Source of the DNA: Jackrogersella multiformis | Lineage: Eukaryota; Ascomycota; Sordariomycetes; Xylariales; Hypoxylaceae | DNA length: 64,000 bases | NCBI GenBank assembly: GCA_902806575.1 | Contig: CADCXD010000013.1 | Location: forward strand, 186,001-250,000 | Reading direction: 5' to 3' | Part shown: in pieces, positions 1 to 10,002 of the stretch | Numbering within the stretch: the stretch's first letter is position 1 | How the letters are laid out: every line of letters begins with the position of its first letter | Notes under the pieces: generated by a model | Told to the model about the DNA's origin: nothing | What the model saw: the letters and a program-made list of their open reading frames with translations, nothing else | Database searches by the model: none | Program-made: the position numbers and the translations under genes

Positions 1-820
1 CACGCGCGCCGCGTGTACGCGCCCCAGGCTAGCCGCCACGTCGCCGAGCAGATCGAGGCGCTGTACCTAGAGGCTGCGGAGAAGGCTGTGAGAGGGGAGA
101 GCGGCGGCGGTGGAGGGGGTGATGAGGATGGTGAAGAGGGGAACGATGTGGCGGCGGCCAGGGAGAGAGGCGACGGGGAGGCTAGATTTTTGAGGGTTGG
201 TGCTGATTTTGGTATGCTTATTTCACCTACCTACTTACCTACCACCCATCCACACCGCCTCAGACGAACTAACGAAGCGCCACAACCCAGCATCCGACGA
301 AGTCATCGCCACCCTCCCCGCCACATGGGACCTGCACTCGCCGTCGCAAGCCGCCGCCCACCCCGCCGAAGCGAACCGGTACTCCGACCTCGCCTCGTCG
401 CTCGCCTCCCTCGCGGCGCGGCGCAAGGAAGCGCGTTCGCGCCTCGACCGCCTCCGCCGCATGCGCTCCCTCCTCTCCCCTCACTCCTCCTCCTCCACCG
501 CTGTCGGCCCCGACCCCACCCCCTCTTTTTCCTCGTCCGCCTTTGCTTCTTCCCGCGGCAGCGCGTACGCGGAAGGAGGAGGGGGGGGGGCGAGGATAGA
601 AGGGATAGAGAAGGACAAGGTGCAGCCCAATCTGGTGACGCGCGACGGCGAGCTGGAGAAGGAGCTCGAGCGCATGCGCGTCCTGCTCGTGCGCGTCGCC
701 TCGCGCGTCGCGCAGCTGCCGGCCCCGGTCTCGGAGGAGCTGGATTCCCACCAGGATGCCGGCATGGACCTGGAGGGCGCGGAGCGGGCTAAGGTCGAGA
801 GGCTACTCGATGGGCTTTGA
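1..820 (+). CDS. fta4: Kinetochore Sim4-complex subunit Fta4 (CENP-U-like), 3' part
   Basis: Partial gene; its 5' end lies off the window and the frame is open from base 1. Exon 1..211, intron 212..263 (GTATGC...CAG, 52 bp, phase 1), exon 264..820 ending in TGA. The pieces join as a coiled, charged protein: a stretch with YAPQASRHVAEQIEALY, a Gly/Asp-rich linker just before the intron, then a TLPATWD segment, an arginine-rich helix ending RLDRLRRMRSLL, and a C-terminal helix containing VQPNLVTRDGELEKELERMR. This order is what I recall for ascomycete Fta4, a subunit of the Sim4/COMA-type inner kinetochore complex that links CENP-A chromatin to the outer kinetochore. Odd: low-complexity Gly and Ser/Pro tracts, and an intron containing the CCTACC word common in this genome. 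Family assignment is from recognition only. Confidence 0.75.
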
Positions 821-1388
821 GGACATCCGAGGCGCTTCTCATATGGGTTTTCTCTCCTCGTAAAATGGTAGGGACTTTAGGATTGTAAAGATATGGCGTT
901 TGGGGGTGTTGAGTGGCTTTGAAGCTGCCTGGTTGGCTGATTGACTCATGATATGGTTGTGGACCTAGGTAATAATGATGATACCCCTGAAGTTTATGAA
1001 AAGATTATACCAATATTGAGAATATGATAAATATGCTGAATCTACAAGGTCAGGGTGGAAATAGATATAAATCCTACCAGTAACTTCGACGGATGTCGTA
1101 GATAGAAAAATTGCGATATACATTGTAAACTCAACTTCAACCACGAAATGATATAGCCAATGTGGAAAATGTCAATAGGGCACTTAGGAGGTTATGAAAT
1201 TCAACTTGTGAACGATGTCTTAAGTATTCTGCTTAACAAAAACTCTAGAGCGGCGTATAGGTCTTTTCTTTTTGCTTTTCTTTTTTACCCTCGACACACT
1301 TGCGCAGCCCAATTTTTGAACCCCATCGACAGTCAATCAATCTTATTCGCGATAATCAATATCTCATAACTCATAATTCATAAGACCG
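821..1388. other. Convergent intergenic region
   Basis: About 570 bp between two genes that converge (stop of the Fta4 gene at 820, stop of the calpain gene at 1389). It becomes AT-rich after about 1000 and should hold both 3' UTRs. A 69-codon open frame at 1160-1369 has no recognisable protein character and no supporting context; I regard it as chance. Confidence 0.6.
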
Positions 1389-4302
1389 TCATTTGGTTCG
1401 TGGTGCCAGAGATAAAATGCTCTTCCTCCTCTGCTCGTTACTCCCTTCTAGTGTAGCATCTTTGGAGCTATCGTCGACGTCGAGGCCCATGGAGCTCTTG
1501 TGCTCGTCCTGTTTGCCCTCCGCTCCGTCTTCTTTTTCATCCCCTTCATCATCTTCGTCGTCGTTGTCCTTAGCATATGGGTCCGGACGGATTACGCGGA
1601 GCTTCGCGATCTCCTTGTCCTTATCCTCGTCTGAAATCTTGTAGTAGACACGCAGACCGACTGTAGCGACCGCGTTCCACGGGTCGTTCTCAAACTCATC
1701 TTCTTCGTCATCAGGTGTCCCGGTAGGTGAGGGAGGTTGGATGGGATTATTAGCACGACTTTCGAGTTCGATATCCAGGGCGCGCTCGCTAATCTCAGAG
1801 ACAGACGAAACGTCGCTCTCGTCGGATGATTCTTCCTCGTCTTCATCTTGAGCTGGTTCTTTCTCCTTTGACTTGCTACCTTCATCTGACTTGGGCTTTT
1901 CGTCTTTCGAGTCCTCTGATCCATCAATAGCCGACTTGGCTTCGCCTTCAACCTTCGCAGAATCAGAGGTCTCATTCGGCTTTAGTTCATCAGGATCCTT
2001 AGAGGTCTCAACCGGCTGCTCTTCGGATTGCGATGGCACATGCGCAGAAGACTTTTTAGACTCGGTGGATGGTGTCTCAGTGTCCCGGTCAGTACTAGGA
2101 TCAGAGGCTGGTCCCTTGGAATCCGGTTCTGGGCTTGGGCTTGGAGATATCACTTGGACATGCTTTTCCTTCCCAGTTCTCGACGGCTGTTCTTTGGAAT
2201 TATCGCCCTCCTTGGTAACTTCCTTAGCCTTTGACTTATCGGCTTTTGCGGCCTTCTTAGCTTGTGCCTTGGCCTTGGCCTTGGCTTTCTTCACCTGGCT
2301 CTTATTATGTTCTTTGACGAGAAGATAATGCCGTCGGTTTCGACTGTCCATGATCTTTTTCTTGAGCTCCTGGCGTTCCTTGTCCTTTTTACGTTTCTCT
2401 GCTTCCTTCCGGGCTTTCTTTTCCTCGGGGGTCTCGATGACCTTCCCTTTGCTGTGAGCTAGGTCGTAGGACATCCCGACAGCAACTAGCTTGTCTCTGC
2501 GTTCTCGCGCATTGTTCCGTACTACCTCCTCCATCGGTAGTTTGTCCATGTATCGAGTCGCGTTGATCTTGAGCAAAACGGTATATTCACCTTGTTCTAG
2601 CTCAAGCTCGACGTTGACCGAGCGGCTCTGGCCGTACGGACTAATGCTACGGACAACATAGTCTCCTTGGCCAATTTTGTGCAAGCGAAAGTTCAATTCG
2701 AACCGGTATTGACCCTCAAGGCCACGATAGTACCGATCGTCTAGCTGCGAAAGCATGATGACGACCGGCCCAGTCTTCCCCAGAGAGAAGCTAAAATACG
2801 TATCATGATAGTCCAGCGTCCAGGGAACCGAGAGCGTAGTCCAAAGGGAGGTCACTTTCCACTCGGGCCCAAAGAGTCGAGTTCGGTCGAAGGCCTGATA
2901 TTTACGGAGTAGATCATCGTACGAGATCCAAAAGTTTCCGTCGTCGCCGAAGCGATGGTTTAGCTTGAGCAACCATTCGGCAGTCCATTCCTTGCTGCCG
3001 TCGCTCCATGCACCCTTCCACTCCCCTTTGCCCCAAGGGTTCTTCAAGAGAACAAGTCGCTGGCCATCTATCTCGACTGCCTTCATAATCGAATAAGCAT
3101 GAAGCTCGACGATCCCCTTGCGGTCACCCCAGCCAACACCCCACATCCCAGTAAAGCATCCAAAGAGGAATTCATCATTGACTTTCATGAGCTCTTCCTT
3201 CCAGAAGTATTCTTTGTCTAGGATGTCCGTGGCATAAAGCTCGGATGTTATTCCACCTGTAAGGTCCTCGATGCCCTCGCCAGTGTAGCCTCCTTCGATC
3301 GACGTATAGTCACCATGCGCTTTGGCATAAGCTTTTTCGAGCAGCGGCAGCCATGTCTCATTCTCATGCTCGCATTGAGCAAAGTACAGAGCGCCGGATC
3401 CGCTCTGATAGGCCTTGCGATATTGCTCCTCGGAGTTGATTCTCTCGCGGTCTTCCCAGAGCATGCGCTCAAGGAAGCTCTCGTCGAAGTCGGGTTTGGT
3501 AAGGAACAGCTTGTCGTCGATGATCTCGGAGATCCACTCGCCGTCGCGGTGGAATACGAAACCGTAAACGCCGACCTGCTCGTCGCGGGCTACGCACACC
3601 TTCTCAATCAGACTAGGCTTGTTACTAAGGGTGCATAATGCGGCAAGCAGCCAACAGTCTCCGTCACGGCCCTGCCTTACGTCGTTGGCAGTGGGACCCT
3701 CGATGTAGAACTTAGGATCGTCGAAGATGTCAACCACACGCTTGACGCTCTTTGGTTTGAAGCGCGAGTCAGGCTTATCCTTTATATTGGAGAGAGACTC
3801 GAGCGTATCCTGGCTGCCCCATTTCAGGTCAAACTCGAGATCGAAGTGAGGATCTCGGTATTTCTGATTCACCCGACGACACTCCTTTACAATCTTGGCG
3901 ATCTTGGCCTTACATACAGCAGCGGCTTCTTCATACGATGTCTGAGTGTTCGTACCGACAGCCTTTGTCGATCGCTTTGCTGCTTTCTCGGCGTACTCAT
4001 TATGCGGGATGATAGTAGTTGCTAGTAGATGACGAATTCTCCGAGTCAGTCAGTCCTGAAGGACTTGATCACGAAAGATAGGAAAGGCAAAGCAAGACAA
4101 GACAAAACAACACACCTTTCCCTGGAGCCTTAGTAGTGAACTTTTTCCAAAACTCGTCAATGGCTTCCTGGGGAGTCTGCTGCTTGGATTTCTTAGGATT
4201 TCGGGATATGGTTACGGGCATCTCTGCGATGACAGTACGCCCTTCGACGTCCTGGTTAAGATATGCTGCCTCTGACGGCGGTGCTGGATATACGATGGAC
4301 AT
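1389..4302 (-). CDS. Calpain-type cysteine protease (peptidase family C2) with long charged tail
   Basis: Two exons: 4302..4116 and 4021..1389; intron 4115..4022 (94 bp, phase 1). The start is the ATG at 4302 (MSIVYPAPPSEAAYL); the open frame further upstream begins with a non-ATG codon. Product about 939 aa. The papain-like triad is intact: Cys185 in GDCWLLAAL, His370 in ELHAYSIMKA, Asn390 in LLKNPWGKGEW. A calpain C2-like beta-sandwich region follows (about residues 440-560, with LSQLDDRYYRGLEGQYRFEL and later LELEQGEYTVLLKINA). The C-terminal third is low complexity: a Lys/Ala-rich segment (about 645-680), then a Ser/Glu/Asp-rich acidic tail. Calpains are cytoplasmic proteases that cut at a few sites; no EF-hand domain is visible, so classical calcium control is not evident. 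This is not obviously the PalB/Rim13 pH-signalling calpain. Substrate unknown. Confidence 0.88.
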
Positions 4303-4528
4303 GATTTCTAAAATCCAAGCCAATGTATATATGTATATAGTTTAGTTAATAGCTATCACGGCGAAGGAAGGGTCAATTGGTCGATTGTCCCTCCTGTTTT
4401 TGCTCCCTTTAGGCAACTTAAAGGAGAGAGAAACTGAGATGTAGCACGATATCAACCTACCTGTAGGGAGTAGCTAACGAGCGAGTACAATAGGTAAGGC
4501 AGACAGCCAAATTCAGAGATGACTAGGA

Positions 4529-4693
4529 GGGAAAGAGGAGCAGAAAGCTATAAAGCTGGAAAGCCAAGAAGGAGAAGGGGAAGGATTCGCCTTAGCTTTA
4601 AGGAGATACTAACGAGGATTCACAAGAGAGGGGAAGAGGCAGAGAGAGACAGAGAGACAGTCCTGAAGAGAGACAAGAGAGAAAGAGAAAGAA
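4529..4693 (-). promoter_or_regulatory. Polypurine/polypyrimidine tract upstream of the calpain gene
   Basis: On the plus strand this stretch is nearly all A and G with repeated GAGAGA words, so it is CT-rich on the calpain coding strand, about 225-390 bp before its ATG. CT-rich boxes near transcription starts are common in filamentous fungi, so a core-promoter or 5'-leader role is plausible. That is inference from composition and position. Confidence 0.4.
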
Positions 4694-5089
4694 TCTGTCA
4701 CCGAGATTACCTTGGTCCTATGATAATAGACCGGTCCCATAATCATGACCAGTCATGCCATCCCATGAATTAGGAAATAGAACACAGGGAAGGCTTCCAA
4801 GGTTGGGTAGTATCCTGCGGATGCGACATGCTTATGAGTCATTCCGAGCCTTGAAGCCTTTCGGTGATTTTTAGTAATTATTATTATCGGTGGGCATGCG
4901 ACGACGTGAGGAACCATGCCATTTTGTGGAAGGGCTGAAAGGAAAGAAGAAGATGGGGGAAGAATTGGAGATGCTGGACCTATGCGCTAGAGATAGCTGA
5001 TCGTCAGAGTGGATCCCAATTAAATGGGTCTATAGGGCTTTAGTGTGGGGAGCGAGTGCAAAGCTGCCGTGTGCTTCTGAGCTCACATC

Positions 5090-5178
5090 CTAGCTACCTA
5101 GGTACCTATACTACACTAGGTACCTGGCTGCCTGGGTACCTAGTGGAGGTATCTAGCCTAGATAGGTATAGATAGGTT
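5090..5178. repeat. Cluster of CCTAGGTACC-type palindromic words
   Basis: Dense run of overlapping words built from CCTA, TAGG and GGTACC, including CTACCTAGGTACC and CTAGGTACC, followed by degenerate TAGATAGG copies. The core is self-complementary, so either strand can fold into short hairpins. It is one of many such clusters in the window's non-coding DNA. Confidence 0.8.
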
Positions 5179-5404
5179 CCATAATTCGTCAAAGTTGGGG
5201 GCCAAAATATTTAATCTTTGTACAACTGGGCAGTCAGCGAATAAAATCTCGAGCACACACATCCATGGATCCCCTACAATACTATGTATCAATCAAGAAT
5301 CCAACGCCTATAAATTTTGTCACATTATTTACACACCGCATCCGCCCTACCTCACTTGCTGTCGATGTTCATCACATTTCCTAATTTAGTAAGATAAGGC
5401 GATA

Positions 5405-5500
5405 GATGTTCTTATGAACATCGCTAATTCTGGGAATCAAACTCCCACATGTTACTTGAAATGCATAAGAACATTCTTACCTAATAACAAGCATTTCAAG
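5405..5500. repeat. Group of three short inverted repeats
   Basis: Three potential hairpins lie within about 100 bp. GATGTTC/GAACATC occupies 5405-5411 and 5416-5422 with a 4-nt loop. TGGGA/TCCCA occupies 5431-5435 and 5443-5447 with a 7-nt loop. CTTGAAATGC/GCATTTCAAG occupies 5455-5464 and 5491-5500, a perfect 10-bp stem. The centre one resembles a tRNA T-arm read on the minus strand, but no acceptor or anticodon stem could be completed. It could be the remnant of a small foldback element or a structured 3' region. Confidence 0.5.
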
Positions 5501-5642
5501 TTAAAAAGGACACATCTAAATTATCACTGCTTTAAATTTCACAAGGCTAGATGCTACTATATTAACGTTATCTTTAAATTGTAAGAATGATAATTTTATA
5601 AATAGGTAATTGATATATAGAATGATGGTCCATATCTAGGAA

Positions 5643-6920
5643 TCACAACTTAGCCTTAGCCTCGCCAAACAGAATTTCCTGGAACTTCTCGTGCAGCGCT
5701 ATGACCGGCGGAGACATAGCCGGGATGATCTGGCAGGCCGCCACCCCGCAGATCCCGGTGTCGTGGTCGATGAACCACGCGCAGCTCAGAAACCCGCCCC
5801 AGCACGTATTCCCCGCCGGGAACCGTCCCTTCTGGCCCTCCTTCGCCACCAAGCCCGCCAGGCTCCACGTCTTGCGCACCGAGGCCGGGATCTGCATGCC
5901 GAGGTACGTCGTGTTCGCCGGCGTCGAGTAGATGTAGTCGTTCAGCGCCTGCTCGCACTGCTCGTCGAGCTGCGGGCGGAAGAGCTCCTCGTACGATGCC
6001 GCCGTCAGCAGCTTGGGGTCGCGCCGCAGCACCGCCGACAGGAAGGTGTAGTACGCCTTCGCGGACGCGCAGACGCCCGCGCCGCCGAAGCAGCCCGTCG
6101 CCCCGGAGACCACGTCGAAGCCCGGGATGTGCACGGCGGGCGGCTCGTTTTTATCGCTCAGCGTGCTTGCGCCGGCCACCCGGTCTTTCATGCCGTCCTT
6201 CGTCTTGGGAAAGAAGCTGGCGTCGTTCTCGATGCCCAGGGGCGTCCAGATGCGCTTGCACATAAACTCCTCCAGGCTGGACTTCGTGGCTACTTCGACG
6301 GCCTTGCCCGCCCAGTCGTGTCCGCCGCCGTAGGCCCAGCTCGTTCCAGGGGTGAAGATAAGTGGCAGGGTCGATTTTTCCTCTACGGTTAGGCCGCCCC
6401 ACGGCCGTTCGTTACGCGAGGCACGCCACTTCAAGAGGAGGGGGCTGGCCCAGTCGTATGCTTGGCCGGAAGTGTGAGAGAGAAGCATCCGGAGGGTTAT
6501 AGTGGTGGAATTAGGCGCGGTCGTGGCAATGTTCTGGACGTCGTCGAAGCCGGTGATCACGCCGTACTTTCCGATTTCAGGAAGTAAGGGCTTGACGTCT
6601 TGATCTAGATCCAACGTCCCATCCTCCACGCATTGTAGGACGGCTATGGAGGTCATTAGCTTGCTCATCGAGGCTATGGCAACGATGGTGGACTCGGTGA
6701 AGGGCAGGTTTGTGCCTTCTTCGAGGCTAGCCTTTCCCATGGATTTAGAATAGAGGACATTTCCTGGATGATATATTAGTTATGTAACCTACTAGGTTAA
6801 GTGAGTATTCCGAGAGTCGTAGAAAAGTTCACCGTCTTTGTCCCCCGCGAAAAGGGAAACGCCAGGGAGCAACCTTGACGCAATAGCCTCTTCATATATC
6901 TTGTTGATCTTCTGCGCCAT
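5643..6920 (-). CDS. Serine beta-lactamase / EstB-LovD-like hydrolase or acyltransferase
   Basis: Two exons: 6920..6833 and 6763..5643; intron 6832..6764 (69 bp, phase 1). Product about 402 aa, normal for the class C beta-lactamase/DD-peptidase-fold family. The nucleophile motif SxxK is SMSK at residues 61-64. A second-motif tyrosine lies in TSWAYGGGHDWAG near residue 200, and HTSGQAYDW is typical of the fungal branch. In fungi this fold serves as esterases, transesterases (LovD) or peptidases rather than drug resistance; substrate unknown. No signal peptide is visible. The protein ends in AKL, a permitted variant of the peroxisomal PTS1 tripeptide, so peroxisomal targeting is possible. It is tandem with the next minus-strand gene, a short-chain dehydrogenase, which hints at a shared small pathway but proves nothing. 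Confidence 0.85.
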
Positions 6921-7406
6921 GATTATAATTATGATAGGTTTAACACCTCAGCCGAATTGGGTGCAGACTGGTGTTACCTTGGTAGGTAATATGGGCGGTT
7001 TACACTTTGTGCTATAAGAATCGATGAATCCGAGACAGCTATTTCTATAGTAGTCACTTTAAGGACCCTAGATAGGTAACGAAGGATTGGGAGGGGTAAG
7101 CAATCGGGATTGTAGACTAGGTAGCTAGGTTAACAAGATCATTGGAGCTTTATACGATGTCTACCTTACTAGTAACTTATAACCAAGACACTTATAATAA
7201 GGGTAGTTATATATAGCGTATCTTTCATTGGCCTTGTCGTACAATGTTCAAGCTGGAAAAGGTACTTAAGAGTAAAAGATTGAATCGTAGTCTACCTACA
7301 TATATGTAGGTAGGTATTTAGCATATGTAAGATGAAATCCCAGATACCTCTGAATAGGTACATACCTCCTATTCTTCTATCACCTCTCAATTGAATTAAG
7401 CTGACC
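6921..7406. other. Intergenic region with a 22-bp perfect palindrome
   Basis: Nearly 490 bp between two minus-strand genes, AT-rich. A 22-bp perfect palindrome at 7292-7313 is CTACCTACATA followed by its reverse complement. Scattered TAGGTA words surround it. No gene seen. Confidence 0.6.
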
Positions 7407-8441
7407 CTAATCCACAAAGTCCTTTACTTTTTCATCACACCAATTGAAAAAGTCCTCAGACCGTCCCGAACCCCCTTCGTCTTCCCCTTTTAGTGCCAGA
7501 AGAAGATCAGCTCTCTGTCCTGGGTGCCATCTTCCGTCGCATATCGCATATCGACCCGCTTTGGCTTCATCCATAGTCACCTCGTTCGAGAACGCCATCC
7601 ACATATACGTGTACGCGCCGAACACTGGGTTGCGCAGCGTAGGATAAACGATGTAATATCTGATCAGGTCTTTGACGTGGCGCCATATATTTGTGTTGTA
7701 GCTGCCGGGGTTGCCGCCGATGTGCACAACATCTGACCCGAATGGACCGGACTCGGATTGGTGCCGCGCGAACTCGGTAGCTAGGAACCAGTTCGCCGTC
7801 TTCGCCTGGGCATATAGTATACCCGCATTCTTCTCGCTAAAGGGGTCTTGAAGAAATTCCTTCGTTATCCCAGTTATAGGACTCGTCATTTCGACGAGGA
7901 TCGATGCAGCCCATACGACTCGTACACTGTCCTTGGGAGACTGCTTGGCTGTTCTAGTGAGGATGGGCGCGAGAAGCCGGGCCAGCAAGAAATGGCCAAT
8001 CGAATTGGCGGTGATATGGTGTTCGTGTCCTTGAGGAGTCGGAGGAGCATCCTTCCAACCACCGGTGCCTGCGTTGTTGAATAGGGTGTCAAGTCTCCCA
8101 TCAGGTCCCTCGAGCTCGAGAAATCGCTGCGCGGCCGCTTTGACACTTCTGAAGTCTGACAGATCCATTGATAAAAACTCCAAGCTTCCTGTCTTCGCAT
8201 CTTTATCCGCGTAATGAGATTCTATGCGCGCAATAGCCTCCTCGGCATTCTTCTTCGTCCGTGTGAGCATATACACCTTACCACCCGCGCCATACAAGAC
8301 ACGCGCGAGTTCATATCCTATCCCAGACGATCCGCCTGTCACGATGAACACCTTGCCAGCCTGGCTCGGCAGGTTATCTTCTGTGAACGACGCGCCATTG
8401 CGAGGGGGGAAGAATTGTGTCCAATATGAATAGTAAGACAT
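7407..8441 (-). CDS. Short-chain dehydrogenase/reductase, retinol-dehydrogenase-like
   Basis: Single exon, 344 aa. I chose the ATG at 8441 (MSYYSYWTQFFPPRNG) because the longer open frame starts with GTG and adds 32 residues without family character. Rossmann cofactor motif TGGSSGIG at residues 35-42, NNAG at 122-125, catalytic Ser180 and YxxxK as Tyr210-Lys214 (YAQAK). An NAD(P)-dependent oxidoreductase acting on an alcohol or carbonyl. The aromatic N-terminus and the length resemble fungal WW-domain oxidoreductase/retinol dehydrogenase-like SDRs, many of which act on lipids or secondary metabolites. It lies downstream of no obvious partner on its own strand except the beta-lactamase-fold gene. 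Substrate cannot be read from sequence. Confidence 0.9.
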   Translation of the reverse strand: MSYYSYWTQFFPPRNGASFTEDNLPSQAGKVFIVTGGSSGIGYELARVLYGAGGKVYMLTRTKKNAEEAIARIESHYADKDAKTGSLEFLSMDLSDFRSVKAAAQRFLELEGPDGRLDTLFNNAGTGGWKDAPPTPQGHEHHITANSIGHFLLARLLAPILTRTAKQSPKDSVRVVWAASILVEMTSPITGITKEFLQDPFSEKNAGILYAQAKTANWFLATEFARHQSESGPFGSDVVHIGGNPGSYNTNIWRHVKDLIRYYIVYPTLRNPVFGAYTYMWMAFSNEVTMDEAKAGRYAICDGRWHPGQRADLLLALKGEDEGGSGRSEDFFNWCDEKVKDFVD

Positions 8442-9045
8442 GGTGAAGGCTGGTAGCTTGGTATAGGAGCAGCGGTGAGTTGATGGGTTAAGATGGACGT
8501 TTTGAAATCTAAAGGGACGAGGTGATTGATATTGCACATAAATTGCCGTGTCTCAGCCACATGTAAGCATAGGTTCAGGTTACTTACCTAGGTCTCTATG
8601 TAATACTACCTAGATAGGTACGCGGCGACGCTGTGGGCACCTCGCACCTCGCATCCGCGTAGGTACCCGGCCAGGTAGGGTAGACCGTAGGTAGTAACGA
8701 ATGCATCCTTCTCCAAGGATGAATATTAATACTTTCAGCTTTGTAATATCTATCGAATTGTTAACCAATGACGCTATTGTTAAGTACATTATTTAGGTGT
8801 GGCATGTAAACCTAACCGAACCGAAACTCGCTACTTTTAACCATAATTGTGATGATTGTACGCAATAGATATTGATGCGGCGGGTTGTCAATCTCGCTAC
8901 GCAGCGAATCTCCGAAATTATACGGAGTGATGAGATCAGCAAGCCCAGAATGCCATTAAATCGAATGCCATAACGTCACGGCATTCATCAAAAGCATTTC
9001 ACAATATTTCGGCCTGCTCGGCCTCTGTGTCCGTCGTGGTAGTCC
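8442..9045. other. Intergenic region
   Basis: About 600 bp between two minus-strand genes, holding the promoter of the dehydrogenase and the 3' region of the next gene. CCTAGATAGG/GTAGGTACC words occur at about 8585-8690. No gene or RNA seen. Confidence 0.5.
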
Positions 9046-10002
9046 TCACCCTGGGAGGTTCCAGAACACTACCGTCAGGCCCTCGCGGGAGCATCTCTCA
9101 ATCTCACTGATGAGAATCCTCCACAGATCCTGGTTTTCCAACTTCTTCTCGTGAAGCGTTTGCACACCCTTGGGCGTCCAATACCATATCAGGGATCTGG
9201 CACCTTCAGTATAATAGAGATGGGTCGTGGCAAGAAATAGGGTCTTGAAGCCTTCGGTTGTCCAGTTCCGATGTGTCAGGGCTGCGATCGCAGCTCGAAG
9301 CTCAGCGCGGAGTTTTATATCCAAGATGCCATCTCCTTTACGATGTCGATCCGCCGAGGGACCATGCATGATGGTGGGCCGGCCTGTGCGATTGTTGTGT
9401 CCGAAGAAACACGCCCAGATCGCTCTCAGCTTGCCTGGGGAATCGCTGGCATAGGCAGCTCCAATAAATATTAGAAATGCCGTCGGTATATTGACGTGGA
9501 TGAAGCGCATATCTGGGGTGGTTGAAGGTAGGTAGTTAGGAAGAGGAGTGCTGGGGAAAATATCAAACGGATGGGACTCGGGATGCGGAGGAATGAACCT
9601 CTTCAGGCGTAAGCGTAATGTTCTGGATTCGTAACAAGCCTCAACTACTGCTGATCCAAATTGGGTTCTGATATCGTCGAAGCTACTCCGGCTGGAGGTG
9701 CTATGAGGAGTTCCGGGAGTTGAGGGAGTTGACAATGGATTAGGTTGTGCCATTAAACCATCATCGCGGCGCGGTGCGAGAGCATGGTCTGCATTAACCC
9801 GTTCAAGGGCATGCCTCATGTCTTCCAGAAATTTATATCCTAGAACAGGTTCTTCTTGAGGTACCGGTGGCGTATATCTTTGTTCGATATCATATATGGG
9901 GGAGAAATCAACATCGCATTGTGGGCAAAAGACACGCTTATGAAAACCACAAACACGTTGACCGTCAGCAAGCTGGGTATGTTCATCACCAGAGCCTTCC
10001 AT
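9046..10002 (-). CDS. Protein with N-terminal Cys/His motif and degenerate RNase H-like domain
   Basis: Single exon, 318 aa, ATG at 10002. The N-terminus has C-x2-H-x4-C-x2-C spacing (CGFHKRVFCPQC, residues 18-29), a plausible small zinc site. A Ser/Thr/Pro linker follows at about 92-111. Residues from about 165 on follow the strand order of fungal RNase H type 1 domains: HVNIPTAFLIFIGAAYA (first strand), IWACFFGHNN, LRAELRAAIAALTHRN (helix with the usual RAE motif), then LFLATTHLYYTEGARSLIWYWT. The glutamate is retained, but the first Asp position is Gly in FIGAA and the Asp of the usual TDS motif is replaced in ATTHL. I infer an RNase H fold without nuclease activity, perhaps binding nucleic acid or protein. 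Name and function unknown. Confidence 0.7.
   Translation of the reverse strand: MEGSGDEHTQLADGQRVCGFHKRVFCPQCDVDFSPIYDIEQRYTPPVPQEEPVLGYKFLEDMRHALERVNADHALAPRRDDGLMAQPNPLSTPSTPGTPHSTSSRSSFDDIRTQFGSAVVEACYESRTLRLRLKRFIPPHPESHPFDIFPSTPLPNYLPSTTPDMRFIHVNIPTAFLIFIGAAYASDSPGKLRAIWACFFGHNNRTGRPTIMHGPSADRHRKGDGILDIKLRAELRAAIAALTHRNWTTEGFKTLFLATTHLYYTEGARSLIWYWTPKGVQTLHEKKLENQDLWRILISEIERCSREGLTVVFWNLPG

Larger units (their letters stand above)
4303..5642. other. Intergenic region upstream of the calpain gene
   Basis: About 1.3 kb between the calpain start (4302) and the stop of the next minus-strand gene (5643). It contains a purine-rich tract (4529-4693), a CCTAGG-type repeat cluster (5090-5178) and a group of short hairpins (5405-5500), listed separately. 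Open frames at 4519-4773 and 5195-5389 are compositional artefacts with no domain character. Confidence 0.6.

Noticed and set aside
1873..2328. 151-codon plus-strand ORF inside the calpain gene
   Set aside because: Antisense shadow of the acidic, serine-rich calpain tail.
4519..4773. 84-codon Arg/Glu-rich ORF
   Set aside because: It is the translation of a polypurine promoter tract, with no domain and no splicing context.
5378..5450. tRNA gene on the minus strand around a GTTTGATTCCC box
   Set aside because: Only a T-arm-like hairpin is present; no matching 7-bp acceptor stem, D-arm or anticodon arm could be found.
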